Assembly (NCBI GenBank): GCA_963575745.1
Contig: CAUYUJ010003428.1
Span: 17,501-79,143 of the forward strand
DNA from: Prorocentrum cordatum
Lineage: Eukaryota; Sar; Dinophyceae; Prorocentrales; Prorocentraceae
Direction: 5' to 3'
Length of the DNA: 61,643 nt
Shown here one piece after another: positions 21,972-33,049 of this stretch (within the stretch, counting starts at the first letter, position 1; every line of letters begins with the position of its first letter). Under the pieces are notes generated by a model. It made no database searches. It had not been told where the DNA came from and saw only the letters and a program-made list of their open reading frames with translations. Both the position numbers and the translations under genes were made by a program.

Positions 21972-22279
21972 CAGTAGTAGCAGTAGTAGTAGTAGTAGTA
22001 GTAGCTGTAGAGTAACACTAGTAGTAGCAGTATAAGTAGTAGTGGTAGTAGTAGTAGTAGTAGTAGCAGTAGCCGCAGTAGTCAACACTAGTAGTAGCAG
22101 TAGTAGTAGTAGTGGTAGTAGTAGTAGTAGTAGTAGCAGTAGCCGCAGTAGTCGTAGTAGTAGTAGTGGTGGTGGTGGTGGTGCTTGTCGTGGTGTAGTA
22201 GTAGTAGCAGTAGTAGTGGTGTTAGCGGTAGTAGTAATAGTAGCAGTCGGAGAAGTCGCAATACGAGCCGTAGTGGTAC

Positions 22280-22324
<45 letters not shown>

Positions 22325-22404
22325 CAGTAGCAGTAGTAGTAGTAGTAGTTGTTGCCGTAGCGGTATTATCATTGGTAGTGTTAGTAGAAGTAGTAGTAGT
22401 AGTC

Positions 22405-22438
<34 letters not shown>

Positions 22439-22488
22439 AAGTAGTCGGAGTAGTCGTAGTAGTAGTAGTAGTAGTAGTACTAGTAGTG

Positions 22489-22519
<31 letters not shown>

Positions 22520-22803
22520 CAGTAGCAGTAATAGTAGTAGTAGTAGTCTATGAATAGAATTGGTAGTAGTAGTCGTCGTAGTAGTCGTAGTATTCGATGT
22601 TGTAGTCCTAGTAGTAGCAGCAGCAGCAGCAGTCGTAGTAGTAGTAGTGGTAGTAGTAGTAGTAGTAGTCGTGGTAGGAGTAGTCGCTGTACCCGGAGGA
22701 GTAGTAGTCATCGTGGTAGAAGTAGTAAGAGAAGTAGGACAAGTAGCCGTCATAACAGTAGTGGTAGTAGTAGTAGTAGTAGTAGTTGTAGTAGTAGTAG
22801 TAG

Positions 22804-22836
<33 letters not shown>

Positions 22837-22988
22837 CCATAGTAGTAGTAGTAGTAGTCGTAGTAGTAGTAGTCGTCGTAGTAGTAGTCGGAGTAGTACT
22901 TGTAGTAGTAGAGGTAGACGTAGTAGCAGTAGTAAAAGTAGTAGTAGTAGTTGTAGTAGTAGCAGTAGTAGAAGTAGTAGTAGGAGTT

Positions 22989-23061
<73 letters not shown>

Positions 23062-23110
23062 GAGTAGGAGTAGGAGTAGGGGTAGTAGTAGAAGTGGCGG
23101 CAGTAGTAGC
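21076..23110. repeat. AGT triplet array, about 2 kb
   Basis: Continuous AGT/TAG array with point variants (CGT, AGC, GGT) that cluster into sub-blocks. It reads as poly-Val, poly-Ser or poly-Thr/Leu depending on frame; these are not genes. Confidence 0.97.
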
Positions 23111-23689
23111 ATCCGCAGCATTGACAGTTGCAGTAGCAGTAGCGTTAGCAATAGTGTCAGTATTGCTGATACAGCTCCAGAGGTTGGAGTTTCTGAGGAC
23201 CCGCGCAGTGCCTGAGGTTTCACAGTCCTTCCCAGGATGGGGCTTGCAGGATCAGGTTGTTCAGTGCCACGTATCTGAAACACGATTTTCCATGAGTGCC
23301 TTGTTGACGAGCGCCGCGGTGAACACATAATTCGTTTCTCTCCATTGGTGGGACACCAGTCCGTCCAGAAGGCCGTCGAAAAAATCATCACATTACTTTT
23401 TCGGGTGGTCTCAAGACTGTTGTGGGTTAGTTGGGGGGCCAGGGGTCCAGTTTGAACGCGAAAGTGGCTGTTTCTAAGAGACAGGGTACGAGCTTCGAGA
23501 GCGGGCACTTCAATTGAAAAGGCACACTGTGCATTGGTGGAGGGGGTCCGGGTCAACAGTCATTATCCCCCATATCCAAAGGATACGGTTCTTGTTATTC
23601 TCTGACCGCGACGGACCCCTCATCATCATCCCTCCCCTCCCTCCCTGCCTGCACTAGACGATGATGAGTGTCATGATGATGACAATGCT
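23111..23689. other. No gene recognised
   Basis: Single-copy-looking DNA with ordinary composition between the AGT array and a short GAT array. No recognisable open frame. Confidence 0.4.
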
Positions 23690-24010
23690 CGTGGTGAGAG
23701 TATGATGATGACCATGATCATGATGCTGATGATTATGATTATGATGCTGATGATGTTGATGATGATGATGACGACGATGAGCAGATGAAGATGATGTCTC
23801 GAGCGGCTTGCTCGTTTTAGCACTCCTAAGGGGGGTGCCAGGGGGTATCTCACGGCCTCCGTTCGCGCCAACATGGCGGGGATGTCTCGAGCGGTTTGCC
23901 TGCTCTTGTCGCGAACATCCTCCGCTTTCGGAGCAGATTCGGAGGATGTCTCGTGCGAGGCGCTGGCTATCGCACCCCAGGGGGTTCAGATTTTGAGGAT
24001 GCCTCGATCG
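23690..24010. repeat. GAT repeat and GGATGTCTCGAGCGG motif cluster
   Basis: A degenerate ATGATGATG tract (23690-23795) is followed by four motifs (about 23788, 23881, 23944, 23998) related to those at 1970-2310: ATGTCTCGAGCGGCTTGC, ATGTCTCGAGCGGTTTGC, ATGTCTCGTGCGAGGCGC and ATGCCTCGATCGGTTCGC. Confidence 0.65.
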
Positions 24011-24059
24011 GTTCGCATGTCTTGGTGGCCAGACTCGTGGGCACAGATTCTCCCCAGGA

Positions 24060-24300
24060 TGCCACAGGAGGCTCCAGCAGGCTCCAGGAGGCCACAGGAT
24101 GACTCAGGAGGCCACAGGATGTCCCAGGAGACTCCAGGAGGCACCAGGAAGCCACAGGAGGCCTCAGGAAGCTCCAGGAGGCCCCTGGAAGCCACAGGAG
24201 GCTCCAGGAGGCCACAGGAAGCGCCAGGAGGCCCCAAAAGGCAACAGGAGGCCCCGAGAGGCCCCAGGAGAAGGAGGCCTCAGAAGGCAACAGAAGTGGC
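24060..24300. repeat. CCAGGAGGCCACAGGAGGCT minisatellite
   Basis: 10- and 15-bp units (CCACAGGAGG, CTCCAGGAGG). It resumes at 24521-24665. Confidence 0.85.
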
Positions 24301-24520
24301 TCCAATCCCATGTGTTTTACGTATGCTCCTATGGTTTGGGCCTCTTTTGGAGCACGAGTCCTTGATGTTATGCGTATATTTACATGTATTGTCCTTGTCC
24401 TGCGTATACGATCCTAACGGTTTTACGTATGTTCTTATCGATTGAGCCTCCTTTGGGGCACGAATCTTTGGTGTTTTACGTGGGTTCCTATAGATTGCCC
24501 TTCTCCTTGGGCACGAATCC
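24301..24520. repeat. TTTTACGTATG.TCCTAT tandem repeats
   Basis: AT-rich block between two arms of the same minisatellite. TTTTACGT followed by TTCCTAT or CTCCTAT, TTG and GGGCACGAATC occurs at about 24312, 24420 and 24473, with period about 54 bp or twice that. Confidence 0.65.
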
Positions 24521-24665
24521 TCAATAGGAGGTCCCAGGAGGCTCCAAGAGGCCGCAGGAGGCCACGCGAGGCTCCAGGAGGCCTCAGGAGGCCACTCGAA
24601 GCCCCAAGAGGCCCCAGGAGGCCCCAGGAGGTTTCAGGAGGCCCCAGGAGGCCCCAGGCTCAATG
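24521..24665. repeat. CCAGGAGG minisatellite, second arm
   Basis: Same units as 24060-24300. Confidence 0.85.
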
Positions 24666-24844
24666 GCAGAGACGCGCTCGTACTACTGAGACGCATTCAC
24701 ACTCCAATCCACTCGCTGTTAGATTCATGACCAGACCGTCACAACTCAAGCCCGCTTATATCAGATTCGAAAGCTCTTGCGCCTAGACATTTACGGCGGA
24801 CAGGCACATGCGAATAGATGCACAGATGGGGAGCTCCACGCAGT

Positions 24845-25435
24845 GACTAATTTTTCCAGAGTGAGAAGTCAGCGCCTCCCGCCTAATACTTCCCTACAAT
24901 TTGTTGAACATTGCGCTCTCGCGCGGGATTGCCTCACAATGTATGCGGAAGTCGCGTTTCCGCGTGAAGGTATTTCAATCGATTGTGGCAGTGCGCCTTT
25001 GATTTTCAGGAATCAAGCTTCCGTTGTTGCTCACATCATGTTTTGTGGCATCGTTATCGCTGAGACTTCCCGAGGTTCATGGAGGACGCACGCTTCAGCA
25101 ACCCGCTTGCTCGACCTGGCCGCCATGGCCTGCCTTCCCGACCCGCCCGTTCGGGGTCTACCCGCCGGATCTGCCCGTCTGGTTCTGCCACGTGCATTAT
25201 GTTCAAACTATATTCCAGCTATTTTCTTTCGTGCTCCATCCGCTTCCATCCGCCCAGCTCCTTCCTTTCATCCGACTTGTCTTTTCTTGTTTTAGGGACT
25301 GCACCAAACACGTGTGGCAGGTAAAGAGGAGATGCCCCCCCCCCAAAAAGCGGCACGATCGAAGACGAAGAGGGCAGGTATCGAATATTTGGGTTAGAGG
25401 TCTTGAGTGTCACGCGGGTAGATAGGAGCGAGCAG
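24845..25435 (-). repeat. Long dispersed repeat family E, copy 4, reversed
   Basis: On the minus strand it carries GGTCGAGCAAGCGGGTTGCTGAA, GCAGAACCAGACGGGCAGATC, AGCACGAAAG and the GCGAGAGCG.AAT sub-repeats, in the same order as copies 1-3. It ends near the sequence for TCTTCGATCGTGCC. Confidence 0.8.
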
Positions 25436-26364
25436 CTTCACGAGGAGTGCCGTTGACGTTTCAATCCCCCCCAAAAAAGAAACATTGTTGATCCCCCTGC
25501 CAGTCGACCATTGTGTACGAGTGTCAGTTCACGTACTCCTCCTCGGGCCCGCACCCCGTATTTTACCGGGGGGGGCCGGTCTTCTGACGGAGCCGCTGCC
25601 CCCCAGGCTACAACAAACACGGCTTCCGTCGGATGTTGCTTCGCGCTCCGGTGACACCCGGGGGTGGACAAACCTCCTGCCCTGACACGTCGATCAAGGA
25701 ACCGGCCGTTTTCGCTTCGCGAGGAGGCGTTGCGGCCGTCAGTTTTGCGGGTTCAGTTCCGCCGGTGTCGGTCCCAGGCGTTTTTCATCAAGGGGAGGTT
25801 TATTAAAGGGAGGTTTGTTCACCGCCGATACACGGGCCCGACTGATTTCACAACAAAAACGGTTCCGCTTTACTTCGCATTCGCGTTCTCGCGTTGGACT
25901 TACTTCGTCCGAATGTATACAGGAATCGCGCTGCCGCGTCGCACTTCATCACGATGGATTGTGACGCCATGCCCCCCCCCTTCCACTCTACGCACGTCCA
26001 CTCCGAAGCTTTCTCGATGGCCGCCACATCCCCAGCGCTCATGGCCAAACGCCCCTGCTTCAGGTCACCAGGGCACTAGCCACACGCCTGAAACGTTTTG
26101 ACGCTGAAGCTCCTTCTTTTTTCTCTTGCTTCTGTTGGCGCAGCCAGACGCCAGAGCCGCATTCCCGTTTCCATTCCCATTCCTGCTCCTCGAGCCGACA
26201 GTCGGACATTGCGGACTGCTTACCGTCGGGCAGTCCGTGATCGGTGCACGCGGGCTCGGAGGGCTAATCAGTTTCCTTGCCTTCCTCTGCTCCTCTCCAC
26301 TTCCCCACCCTTGCACTCAGTTTACAAGTACCGCAAGCGATGCCCGAGCCGATTCGATCCTCGA
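25436..26364. other. No gene recognised
   Basis: Moderate-GC, largely non-repetitive DNA. Short direct repeats (GGGAGGTTTATTAAAGGGAGGTTTGTT near 25793) are the only structure noticed. Confidence 0.4.
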
Positions 26365-26620
26365 TCGAGGAGGAGGAGGGGGAGGAGGAGGAGGAGGAGG
26401 AGGATGAGGAGGAGGAGGAAGGCGGGAGCAGGAGTGGAGGAGCAGGAGTATGTGGAGGTTAATGTAAAGAAGGGGAGTGAGAAGGAGGAGGAGGAGGCGG
26501 AGGATGAGGACCAGCAGCAGGAAATGGTGAGGCTGGGTAGGTTCATGATGAGCGGGAGAACGGAGGACCAGGAGGACGAGCAGCAGGAGGAGTCCTCAGC
26601 AACGAGGACGCGACTTGGGT
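26365..26620. repeat. GGA-rich array
   Basis: GGAGGAGGA grading into degenerate GGAGGAG.GGA and CAGCAGGA. The apparent acidic protein it encodes is low-complexity only. Confidence 0.8.
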
Positions 26621-26739
26621 GATCCAAACTCGGTGCTGTAGCACAACAGTCAAGGCAGCTCCAAAGCTCGCTTCAGTGTAGCACAGTCATCGCCTCATCC
26701 AAAAACCTCCAAACGCGGGGCTGCAGCGTCTCCGGAGTC

Positions 26740-27108
26740 CCCCCCGTACCCTCCGAGGCCCTGCGCACCTACCTTCCACCTCCTCCCCGTTGCATCCGCG
26801 GCCCTTCCCTCCTCCCCCTCCCGTCCGAGGCCCCCGTTCCCTTCCCCAGCTCTCTTCCCTTGACTGACCTCCTCATCCACTTCTCCCATCCCTTCCCTCC
26901 CCTTGCCTTCCCAGTCCCTTCTTCCCTCCCCGGGCCCTCCTCCCCGGGCGCCCAAACTTTAGTTCAAGGGCATCCCCGGTAGGATGAGGACAGTTGCCGC
27001 GGCTTAGTTACGCTGACATTCCAGCCAACCTCCTGTCTCGGAATTTTTCAGTCGCGTGATCGCCGCGCCAGCCACGTCCCTGTGCTGTCTCTTCAGAGTG
27101 GGCTCACT
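26740..27108. repeat. Segmental repeat family F, copy 1
   Basis: Matches 28903-29281 over about 370 bp: CCCCCCGTACCCTCCGAGGC, a CCTTCCCTCCTCC tract, TTAGTTACGCTGACATTCCA, and TCTCGGAATTTTTCAGTCGC through GTGCTGTCTCTTCAGA. Confidence 0.85.
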
Positions 27109-27314
27109 CCTGATTTCGTTCAAGGGGAGGGGGCGGCCCCTTCCCCGGAGGGGCACGAGCTCCCCAGCGCAGCCCGGCAGCCTCCAGAGACTCCCCGTCT
27201 AAATTCCAAGGCCTCCAAGATGCCCAGAGTGCCACTGAGGCCTGCCCAAGCTGGGCTCCAACCCGCAAAAGATGCCTCAAACACAAAACAATACTGGCTA
27301 AGGTCGGTGCCAGG

Positions 27315-27450
27315 CCCGCGTCCTCCTCCTCCTCCACCTCCTCCTTGCCCTCTTCGTCCTCCTCCTCCTCCTCCTCCTCCTCCTCCTCCTCCTCTTCCTT
27401 CTTCTTCAGCATCTTCCTCCTTCCTCCTCCCTTCTCTCCTCCACCCTCCT
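27315..27450. repeat. TCC microsatellite array
   Basis: TCC triplets with CTTCC variants. Confidence 0.9.
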
Positions 27451-27699
27451 TGCCCGTCGTATTGCCTGAGAGCATCTTGTCGAATTGCGCGTCCGCTTAC
27501 TTGGACAGTCAGTGGCCCAGGTCGGCTTGTGTGGCTTGCACATCCATCGACGAGCCATGGAGATGCCAGAGACTGTCACCATGCACGCCCCGAGGTGACA
27601 TCATGCTTTGCAGAAGGCTCTGGTGAGCAGTTGTACGCCACTCGAGGTGATCGAGCAATTACACCAAAGAAGAGCCCCAATCAATGGATGGCGTGAACA

Positions 27700-27950
27700 T
27701 GAGTGATATGGATATTGAGATCGAGTGTGCGATCGATAGTGAGTTCGATCATGGGACCGATAGAAAGGACGATAGTAAGGTCGATCGTCAGACCGATAGT
27801 GATGCCGATTCAGTGAGATCGATCACGATCGATCCATAACGTAGTGATATCGATTGTGAGATCGACCGTGCGATCGATTGTGAGATCGGTCGTGAGGTAG
27901 ACAGAAGTGGGCAACGAGATCGATGGCGAGGCCGATCGACAAAGAGATCG
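27700..27950. repeat. GATCGATAGTGAG minisatellite
   Basis: About 16 degenerate units of 12-16 bp (GAGATCGA, GCGATCGATAGTGA, AGGTCGATCGT). Exceptionally dense in GATC and CGATCG. Confidence 0.8.
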
Positions 27951-28068
27951 CCCAGGAGCCCGGGAGCCCGGGAGCCCCGCCGCCCGCCGGGCTCGGGCCA
28001 GCAACCGGGATCCCAGGAACCTGGGAAACTGGGAGCCGGGGAGCCCAGCCAGCAGCCGAAATCCGCCA

Positions 28069-28268
28069 GGGTCGGGGGCGGAAAAGACAGGGGTGATGAC
28101 TAGGGGGGGGGATATCATGGCGGGGGCCACGATATCTCCCCAGATTTCATGCCGCCTCTTCTTACTTCACCACGTCCCTGGCCTCCCCGCTGGACCGCGC
28201 ACGTGCCGCCGGTCATGATTTGCACCCCCCCCTCTTGGACACCCCCCTCTTGGTCGCTCCCGACAGGG
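28069..28268. mobile_element. Family D element, full copy
   Basis: Starts GGGTCGGGGGCGG and ends GGTCGCTCCCGACAGGG (inverted ends). It is flanked by similar short sequence (TCCGCCA at 28061-28067 and at about 28272-28278). The interior is the same as at 13130-13330. Confidence 0.75.
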
Positions 28269-28479
28269 ATTTCCGCCACATCTTTCGATGCTCGCCAGGG
28301 CCCCTGCAGTGCAAGAGCACCGGCAGGAGAGTCGAGGAGATGGCCCACGGTCGACCCGAGCAGCCTGCAAGGCGCCCCCTCCCAGGGAGATCCAAGAAGA
28401 CCCCAACGGGGCCCCAGGAGGCGCTTCAGTGGGGATGCGAGCGTGCATCGTTAGCACGTTCGTCCTTTCGGATCCACAA

Positions 28480-28760
28480 GGGTCCACAGCAGCTCCAGAG
28501 GCCCCAGAGATCGCTCCAGGACGGCCCAAGAGGCCCCTGAGAGGCTCCCAAGAAGGCCCGCGGCCCCAGAGGCGCCCGTGACAGCCCAGGAGGGCCCCGC
28601 AAGAGCTTCAAGAGGGGCCCAGCGGGGGGAACTCGAGATGACACTTCGGGCGCTCCGCCCCCGCAGGACCCCGAGACCGCCAGCGGGCGCCCAGCAGACC
28701 CCCAAAAGGGGGCTCCAAGAGGCCCCCAAGAGGCTCGGAAGATGCCCCAGTGGGCGCCCC
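28480..28760. repeat. GC minisatellite in reverse orientation
   Basis: CCCAAGAGGCCCC and GGCTCCAAGAGGCC units are the reverse complement of the GGCCTCTTGGGC repeats at 660-1560. Confidence 0.7.
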
Positions 28761-28902
28761 AAGCGATTCCCATGAGGGAAGCAGGCCGCACCCGTGGAAG
28801 CCGTTTCTCCTCGGGGGGGCTGGCGGCAAACGATGCTCCAGCCCCTTGTGAAGCGGAAGCCGTGAAAGCCACACCACACAGAGCCTTGCTCCCCTCGCTT
28901 CC

Positions 28903-29281
28903 CCCCCCGTACCCTCCGAGGCCCTGCGCACCTCCCTCCCAGCTCCTCCCCGTCACGTCCCCGGCCCTTCCCTCCTCCCCCTCCCGTCCGAGGCCCTCGT
29001 TCCCCTCCACGGCTCTCCTCCCTCTTGGCATTCCCATCCACTCCTCCCATCCCTTCCTTCCCCTTCCCTTCCCGGTGCCTTCTTCCCTCCCCAGGCCCTC
29101 CTCTCCGGGAGCCCGAAATTCAGTTCAAGGGGAGGGGGCGGCCCTTTCCCCGGGAGGATGAGGATAGCTGCTGCGGCCTAGTTACGCTGACATTCCAGAC
29201 ACGCTCCTGTCTCGGAATTTTTCAGTCGCGTGATCGCCGCGCCAGCCACGTCCTTTATCGGGAGTGGTGCTGTCTCTTCAG
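28903..29281. repeat. Segmental repeat family F, copy 2
   Basis: See 26740-27108; same orientation, 2.16 kb away. Both copies are followed or crossed by CGTTCAAGGGGAGGGGGCGG-type sequence. Confidence 0.85.
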
Positions 29282-29404
29282 ACTTGTTTGCACCGTCAGC
29301 TGGTCCATGCGCACGAGTCATCGTATGGTTGCCCCCGATGCGTGTGGGCCATGCTCCGGCGGTGGAAGGAGGTCTCTCTTCGCTCCCTCTCTCGATTCTC
29401 AGGA

Positions 29405-29850
29405 GGGGAAGAAGCACACAGGCATCAGTAAATCGTCGACTCTTCCAGGAAAGTATGGGAAAACATAGGAAAGACGAAAACCCAGGACATGCTTGAAAAT
29501 TACGGGAATCCTCGGATCTGTTGGGAAAAAACAGACATGAGTAATCGTCGATTCCCAGGAGAGTATGGGAGAGTATGGGAAAGGCGAACACCCAGAACAT
29601 GCCTGAACATAGGGGGAATCCTGGGATATGTGGGGAAAACACACAGACATGAGTAATCGTCGTCTCCCAGGAGAGTATGGGAGAGTATGGGACAGGCGAA
29701 CACCCAGAACATGCCTGAACATAGGGGGAGTCCTGGGATATGTGGGGAGGACACAGACATGAGTAATCGTCGACTCCCAGGAGAGTATGGGAGAGTATGG
29801 GACAGGCGAGCATCCAGAACATGCCTGAACATCTGGGGAAGCCTGGGCTT
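29405..29850. repeat. About 111-bp tandem repeat, four copies
   Basis: GAGTAATCGTCG recurs near 29538, 29652 and 29761, with a diverged copy near 29422 (spacings 116, 114, 109). Each unit ends GCCTGAACATAGGGGGAATC. The array stops at the TCC array next to the LINE fragment. Confidence 0.9.
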
Positions 29851-29852
29851 CC

Positions 29853-30002
29853 TCCTCCTCCTCCTCCTCGTCCTTCTTTCCTTCCTCCTCCTCCTCCTCC
29901 TCCTCCTCCTTCTCCTCCTACTTCTCTTCCCCCTCCTCCTCCCCCTCCTCCTCCTCCTCCTCCTCCTCCTCCTCCTGCTCCTGCTCCACCTCCTCCTCCT
30001 TG
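29853..30002. repeat. TCC microsatellite array
   Basis: Perfect to near-perfect TCC triplets directly preceding the plus-strand LINE remnant. Confidence 0.95.
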
Positions 30003-30009
30003 TGTCTAT

Positions 30010-32045
30010 TCATCTGTGCAAGAATTTATATCGCGGCCTTTTGGACACCTGCCAGGGTCTCACCAGTGTGCAGCTTCGCGTGTCACCGAAGTCGGTGATT
30101 ATATGCTCCCATATTCCTGATGCCAAGTTCATTGCCAGTCGATTGACTAAAGCAGGATATCCTGTTACGGCGGTTGCGCTGGCGGGATATTTGGGGACGG
30201 ACTTGGGTGGAGGACGGAGGCATGCACGGGGCAATCGTACACGACAAGTGGTCAAACAAGTGGCAATACATTCTCGGGTATTGCGTTTCGCGCGTGCGAC
30301 TCGTAAGTATGCTGTTGCGGCCAAGCTTGAGAGAGCTGACACGCTTGCTGTTCAACTATGCCCAACAAACTCATGGGGTATTGGGCTCCGCAATGATCCG
30401 TTGCCGTCGTCAGATGGGGGCTTCATGTGGTTCCGGCAAAAACAGGAAGGTGCCTCACGACCTTGTTAGACCTCAGGGCTCGCATGGGCGACCCAGCTGT
30501 GCATTTTCCTCGGCTGTGTGTTGGATTCTGGATGAGGCAACGGATCATGCGTCCAGCTCTTCTGTCTGGAGTTCGCAGGGCCTGGCCTGTGTTGCTGCAG
30601 AAGTTTCGGCGAGTTACTCCACAGCATCGCTCGCGCCATGCCCGTGGGCCAATGGGGGCGATCATGCTTTATTTGCTGGAGGCGGGGTGGGGCCCTGTGG
30701 AGCCTGATCACTGGAGAGCCCCGTCTGGTATCCCTGGAGATCTTGAGGCTCGGAGGTTTCCTGAGGATGGTCTCTCGGGTAACATCATTTCAGATTCACC
30801 TGAGCCGGTTGCTCGGGATTTTATGGTTTCCATCCCGTCCAAGTTGTGGCTCGGCGTTGCGGAACACTGGTGTGGAGATGGTGTCCAGAACGGGGTCGAT
30901 AACACGTTGCATCGTCGCCTCATATCCCAGCTTAAGTTAGCTTCGCAGGGGGAGTGCTTGAGTGAGCTCGTGACAACGTTTGCGGTTGGGGGAATCTGGC
31001 CTAGAGCCCGTATCGAAGCCGAACATGATGTCAGTTTCGACGATCTCTGCCCACGGTGTCGCATGTCCAGAAACGGCGTTTCATCATGCATGGGGTTGTG
31101 ATGATAATGTTGGGGCTGCGGCCTATGAGCAATCGCAGGAGTTGATTGGATAAGCCTACGCTCAAGCAGACGTTCTCGCCTCCTTTTGGCTACGTGGCCG
31201 AATTCCTGTCTCTGCCACTGCACTGCCGCAGCCGCCTGATACGGAGTTTTGGTGGACCTCGGGGTGCAACGATTCGAGTGTCGGATCCCTGGGCCGTGGA
31301 GAACCAGGGGACCCGCTCCTGGTCTTTGGGGACGCCCCGGGTGGAACAACTTTTGGCGATAGCTGATTTTGGCGGGTGGGCCTACCAGTTGTCATTTTCC
31401 CGCTCAGTATTCGTGCGTCGGCATTTGGACGGCTTCCAGGCGCCCGCCAATCAGTGCCCCGCGGAGAGCTGCTACCGTTTGAGCTGGCTCTGCGCACGAC
31501 TGCTGGACAGATGTGTTATGTGACCGATAATGAGTCTGCGGTACGCGGGTTTTTTTGGCAGGAGATGTGGGGCGCCAGGGGGTGCCGACGCTGACCTTCG
31601 GTTGAGAATCTCGGCTCTTTTGGCACAGCGGGTAGGTGAAGTCACCCTGTTGTTTACCAGCTCTCATCTTTCGGGTGCTGATTTTATCGGCCGTGGCACC
31701 CCCTCGGCCCTTGTTGCTGGGACTGTGGTTGCAAATGGGCTCGCGAGTGAGGCCGCGATCCGTGCCCAGATTCCAGAGGCGGTGCGGCACAAGGTAATGA
31801 TCGAGACGAAGCGCTCCTGGCAGGTGCGCCACCGCCTGCTGCGAGCGCCCCTCGACGCCATGCAGGCTCAGGAGCGGAGTGGTGGTGGAGACAGGAGATC
31901 GGGGCCCTCTCGCCCTCTCCCTCGCCCGCCTGCCCCCGCCCTCGTCGCCGCATTCTCGTCCAGGCACCAGCTCGATGAGTCCCGCAATGGGATGTCTGAT
32001 ATGCTTCGGTTCGGCCACTGCCGCCACTCTGAAGGAGTGGCATGA
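30010..32045 (+). pseudogene. Decayed LINE ORF2: RT C-terminal region and RNase H
   Basis: The remains of a non-LTR retrotransposon polyprotein. In frame 2 (to 30469) the post-catalytic RT region SVIICSHIP..GYLGTDLGGGRRHARG is visible. It shifts near the A5 at 30437 into frame 1 (to 31101), with LLEAGWGPVEPDHW and a terminal CPRC. RNase H follows in pieces: VPRGELLPFELAL and YVTDNESAVRGF (frame 2, about 31460-31555) carry the second and third acidic residues. TSSHLSGADFIGRG and VANGLASEAA (frame 3, about 31655-31755) are the distal part, with Asp replaced in the final motif. At least three frameshifts and several stops make this non-functional. The RT fingers and palm and any endonuclease are missing, a usual 5' truncation. 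It begins right after a TCC array. Confidence 0.8.
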
Positions 32046-32365
32046 GTCTCCTTGTTGCAGCCCTTCCCCTGCTAATGAGAAGTCTATGCCCCCCCCCCCA
32101 TTTGGGGGGCGGCTCCACATTGCGGGGGGTTGGGTTCACGAGACACACACCATGGGGCTCCACAGGCCTGTGGTTTCCATGGTCATGCTTCTATGCGTGA
32201 GCTGCCGAAGCCATGCTCTCATAAACTGGACCCCCATCGCCGAGAATACTTGTCTCGAATTGATGATGGGTTGTGGCCGAAAAAATTCAGTCGAGCTGGG
32301 CAGCTCACTCCTGCCCGCTAATTCCTGGACCACTACGTGGGATAGTCTGTTCCTGTTCCTCATCC
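32046..32365. other. LINE 3' flank, no gene recognised
   Basis: Probable tail of the LINE at 30010-32045. One open frame (32130-32321) has no recognised domain. No poly(A) tail is seen; the tract ends in the TCC array. Confidence 0.35.
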
Positions 32366-32560
32366 TCCTCCCCCTCCTCCATCTTCCTCCTCCTCCTCCT
32401 CCCTCCGCCTCCTCCTCCTCCTCCTCCTCCCTCCTCCCTCTTCCTCCTCCTCCTCCTCCTCCGCCTCCTCCTCCCCCTCCCTCCTCCTCCTCCTCCTCCT
32501 CCCTCCTCCTCCTCCTCATCCTCCTCCTCCTCCTCCCCCCCCTCCTCCCGCGGTCGGTCG
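32366..32560. repeat. TCC array at the 3' side of the minus-strand LINE
   Basis: TCC triplets, then C8 and CGGTCGGTCGGTCGG. It has the same orientation as the array at 50523-50848 on the other side of the LINE. Confidence 0.92.
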
Positions 32561-33049
32561 GTCGGTCGGAAGGCGGAAAGTCGACGCCACACTGGGGAGA
32601 AAAGGGCGAGAATACCATTGGGTGAAGAACGGGGCAGCGGCAAACGCAAGCAGATCAGCAAGTCGACCTGAGCAGATGCCAGCGCCAGAAGGCGCTTTCC
32701 CACACTGGCCGTGGGCTGGCACAAACAAAACAACGGGGCACTATCGCTCCAAGTGGATGTGCACTTAAGACAGAGAACGGACATACAAGAGGGGTGAGAA
32801 CATGATAGACCTTCCCCCAAGGTTGACAAGAGTGCTACTGCCACGGGCGCATTGAAGCTTCCCATATGGAACACTTCAACCATGCAACTATTGCCAAGAA
32901 GGTGGCGCGCCTGGCGGAGCTATGGTGGGCTCGGCAATCCTTCATTGCATGGCCATGTCACACTCCTCTCTAGTTCGTGGTGGGCAGCCACGCCGCAACT
33001 CTGCAACTCAATGGGATATTGGCGAAGAGAAGCAGACCGTCACGTCACA

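Noticed and set aside
21076-22840. Poly-Val, poly-Ser, poly-Thr and poly-Leu open frames
   Set aside because: Artefact of the AGT array, with no non-repetitive coding flank.
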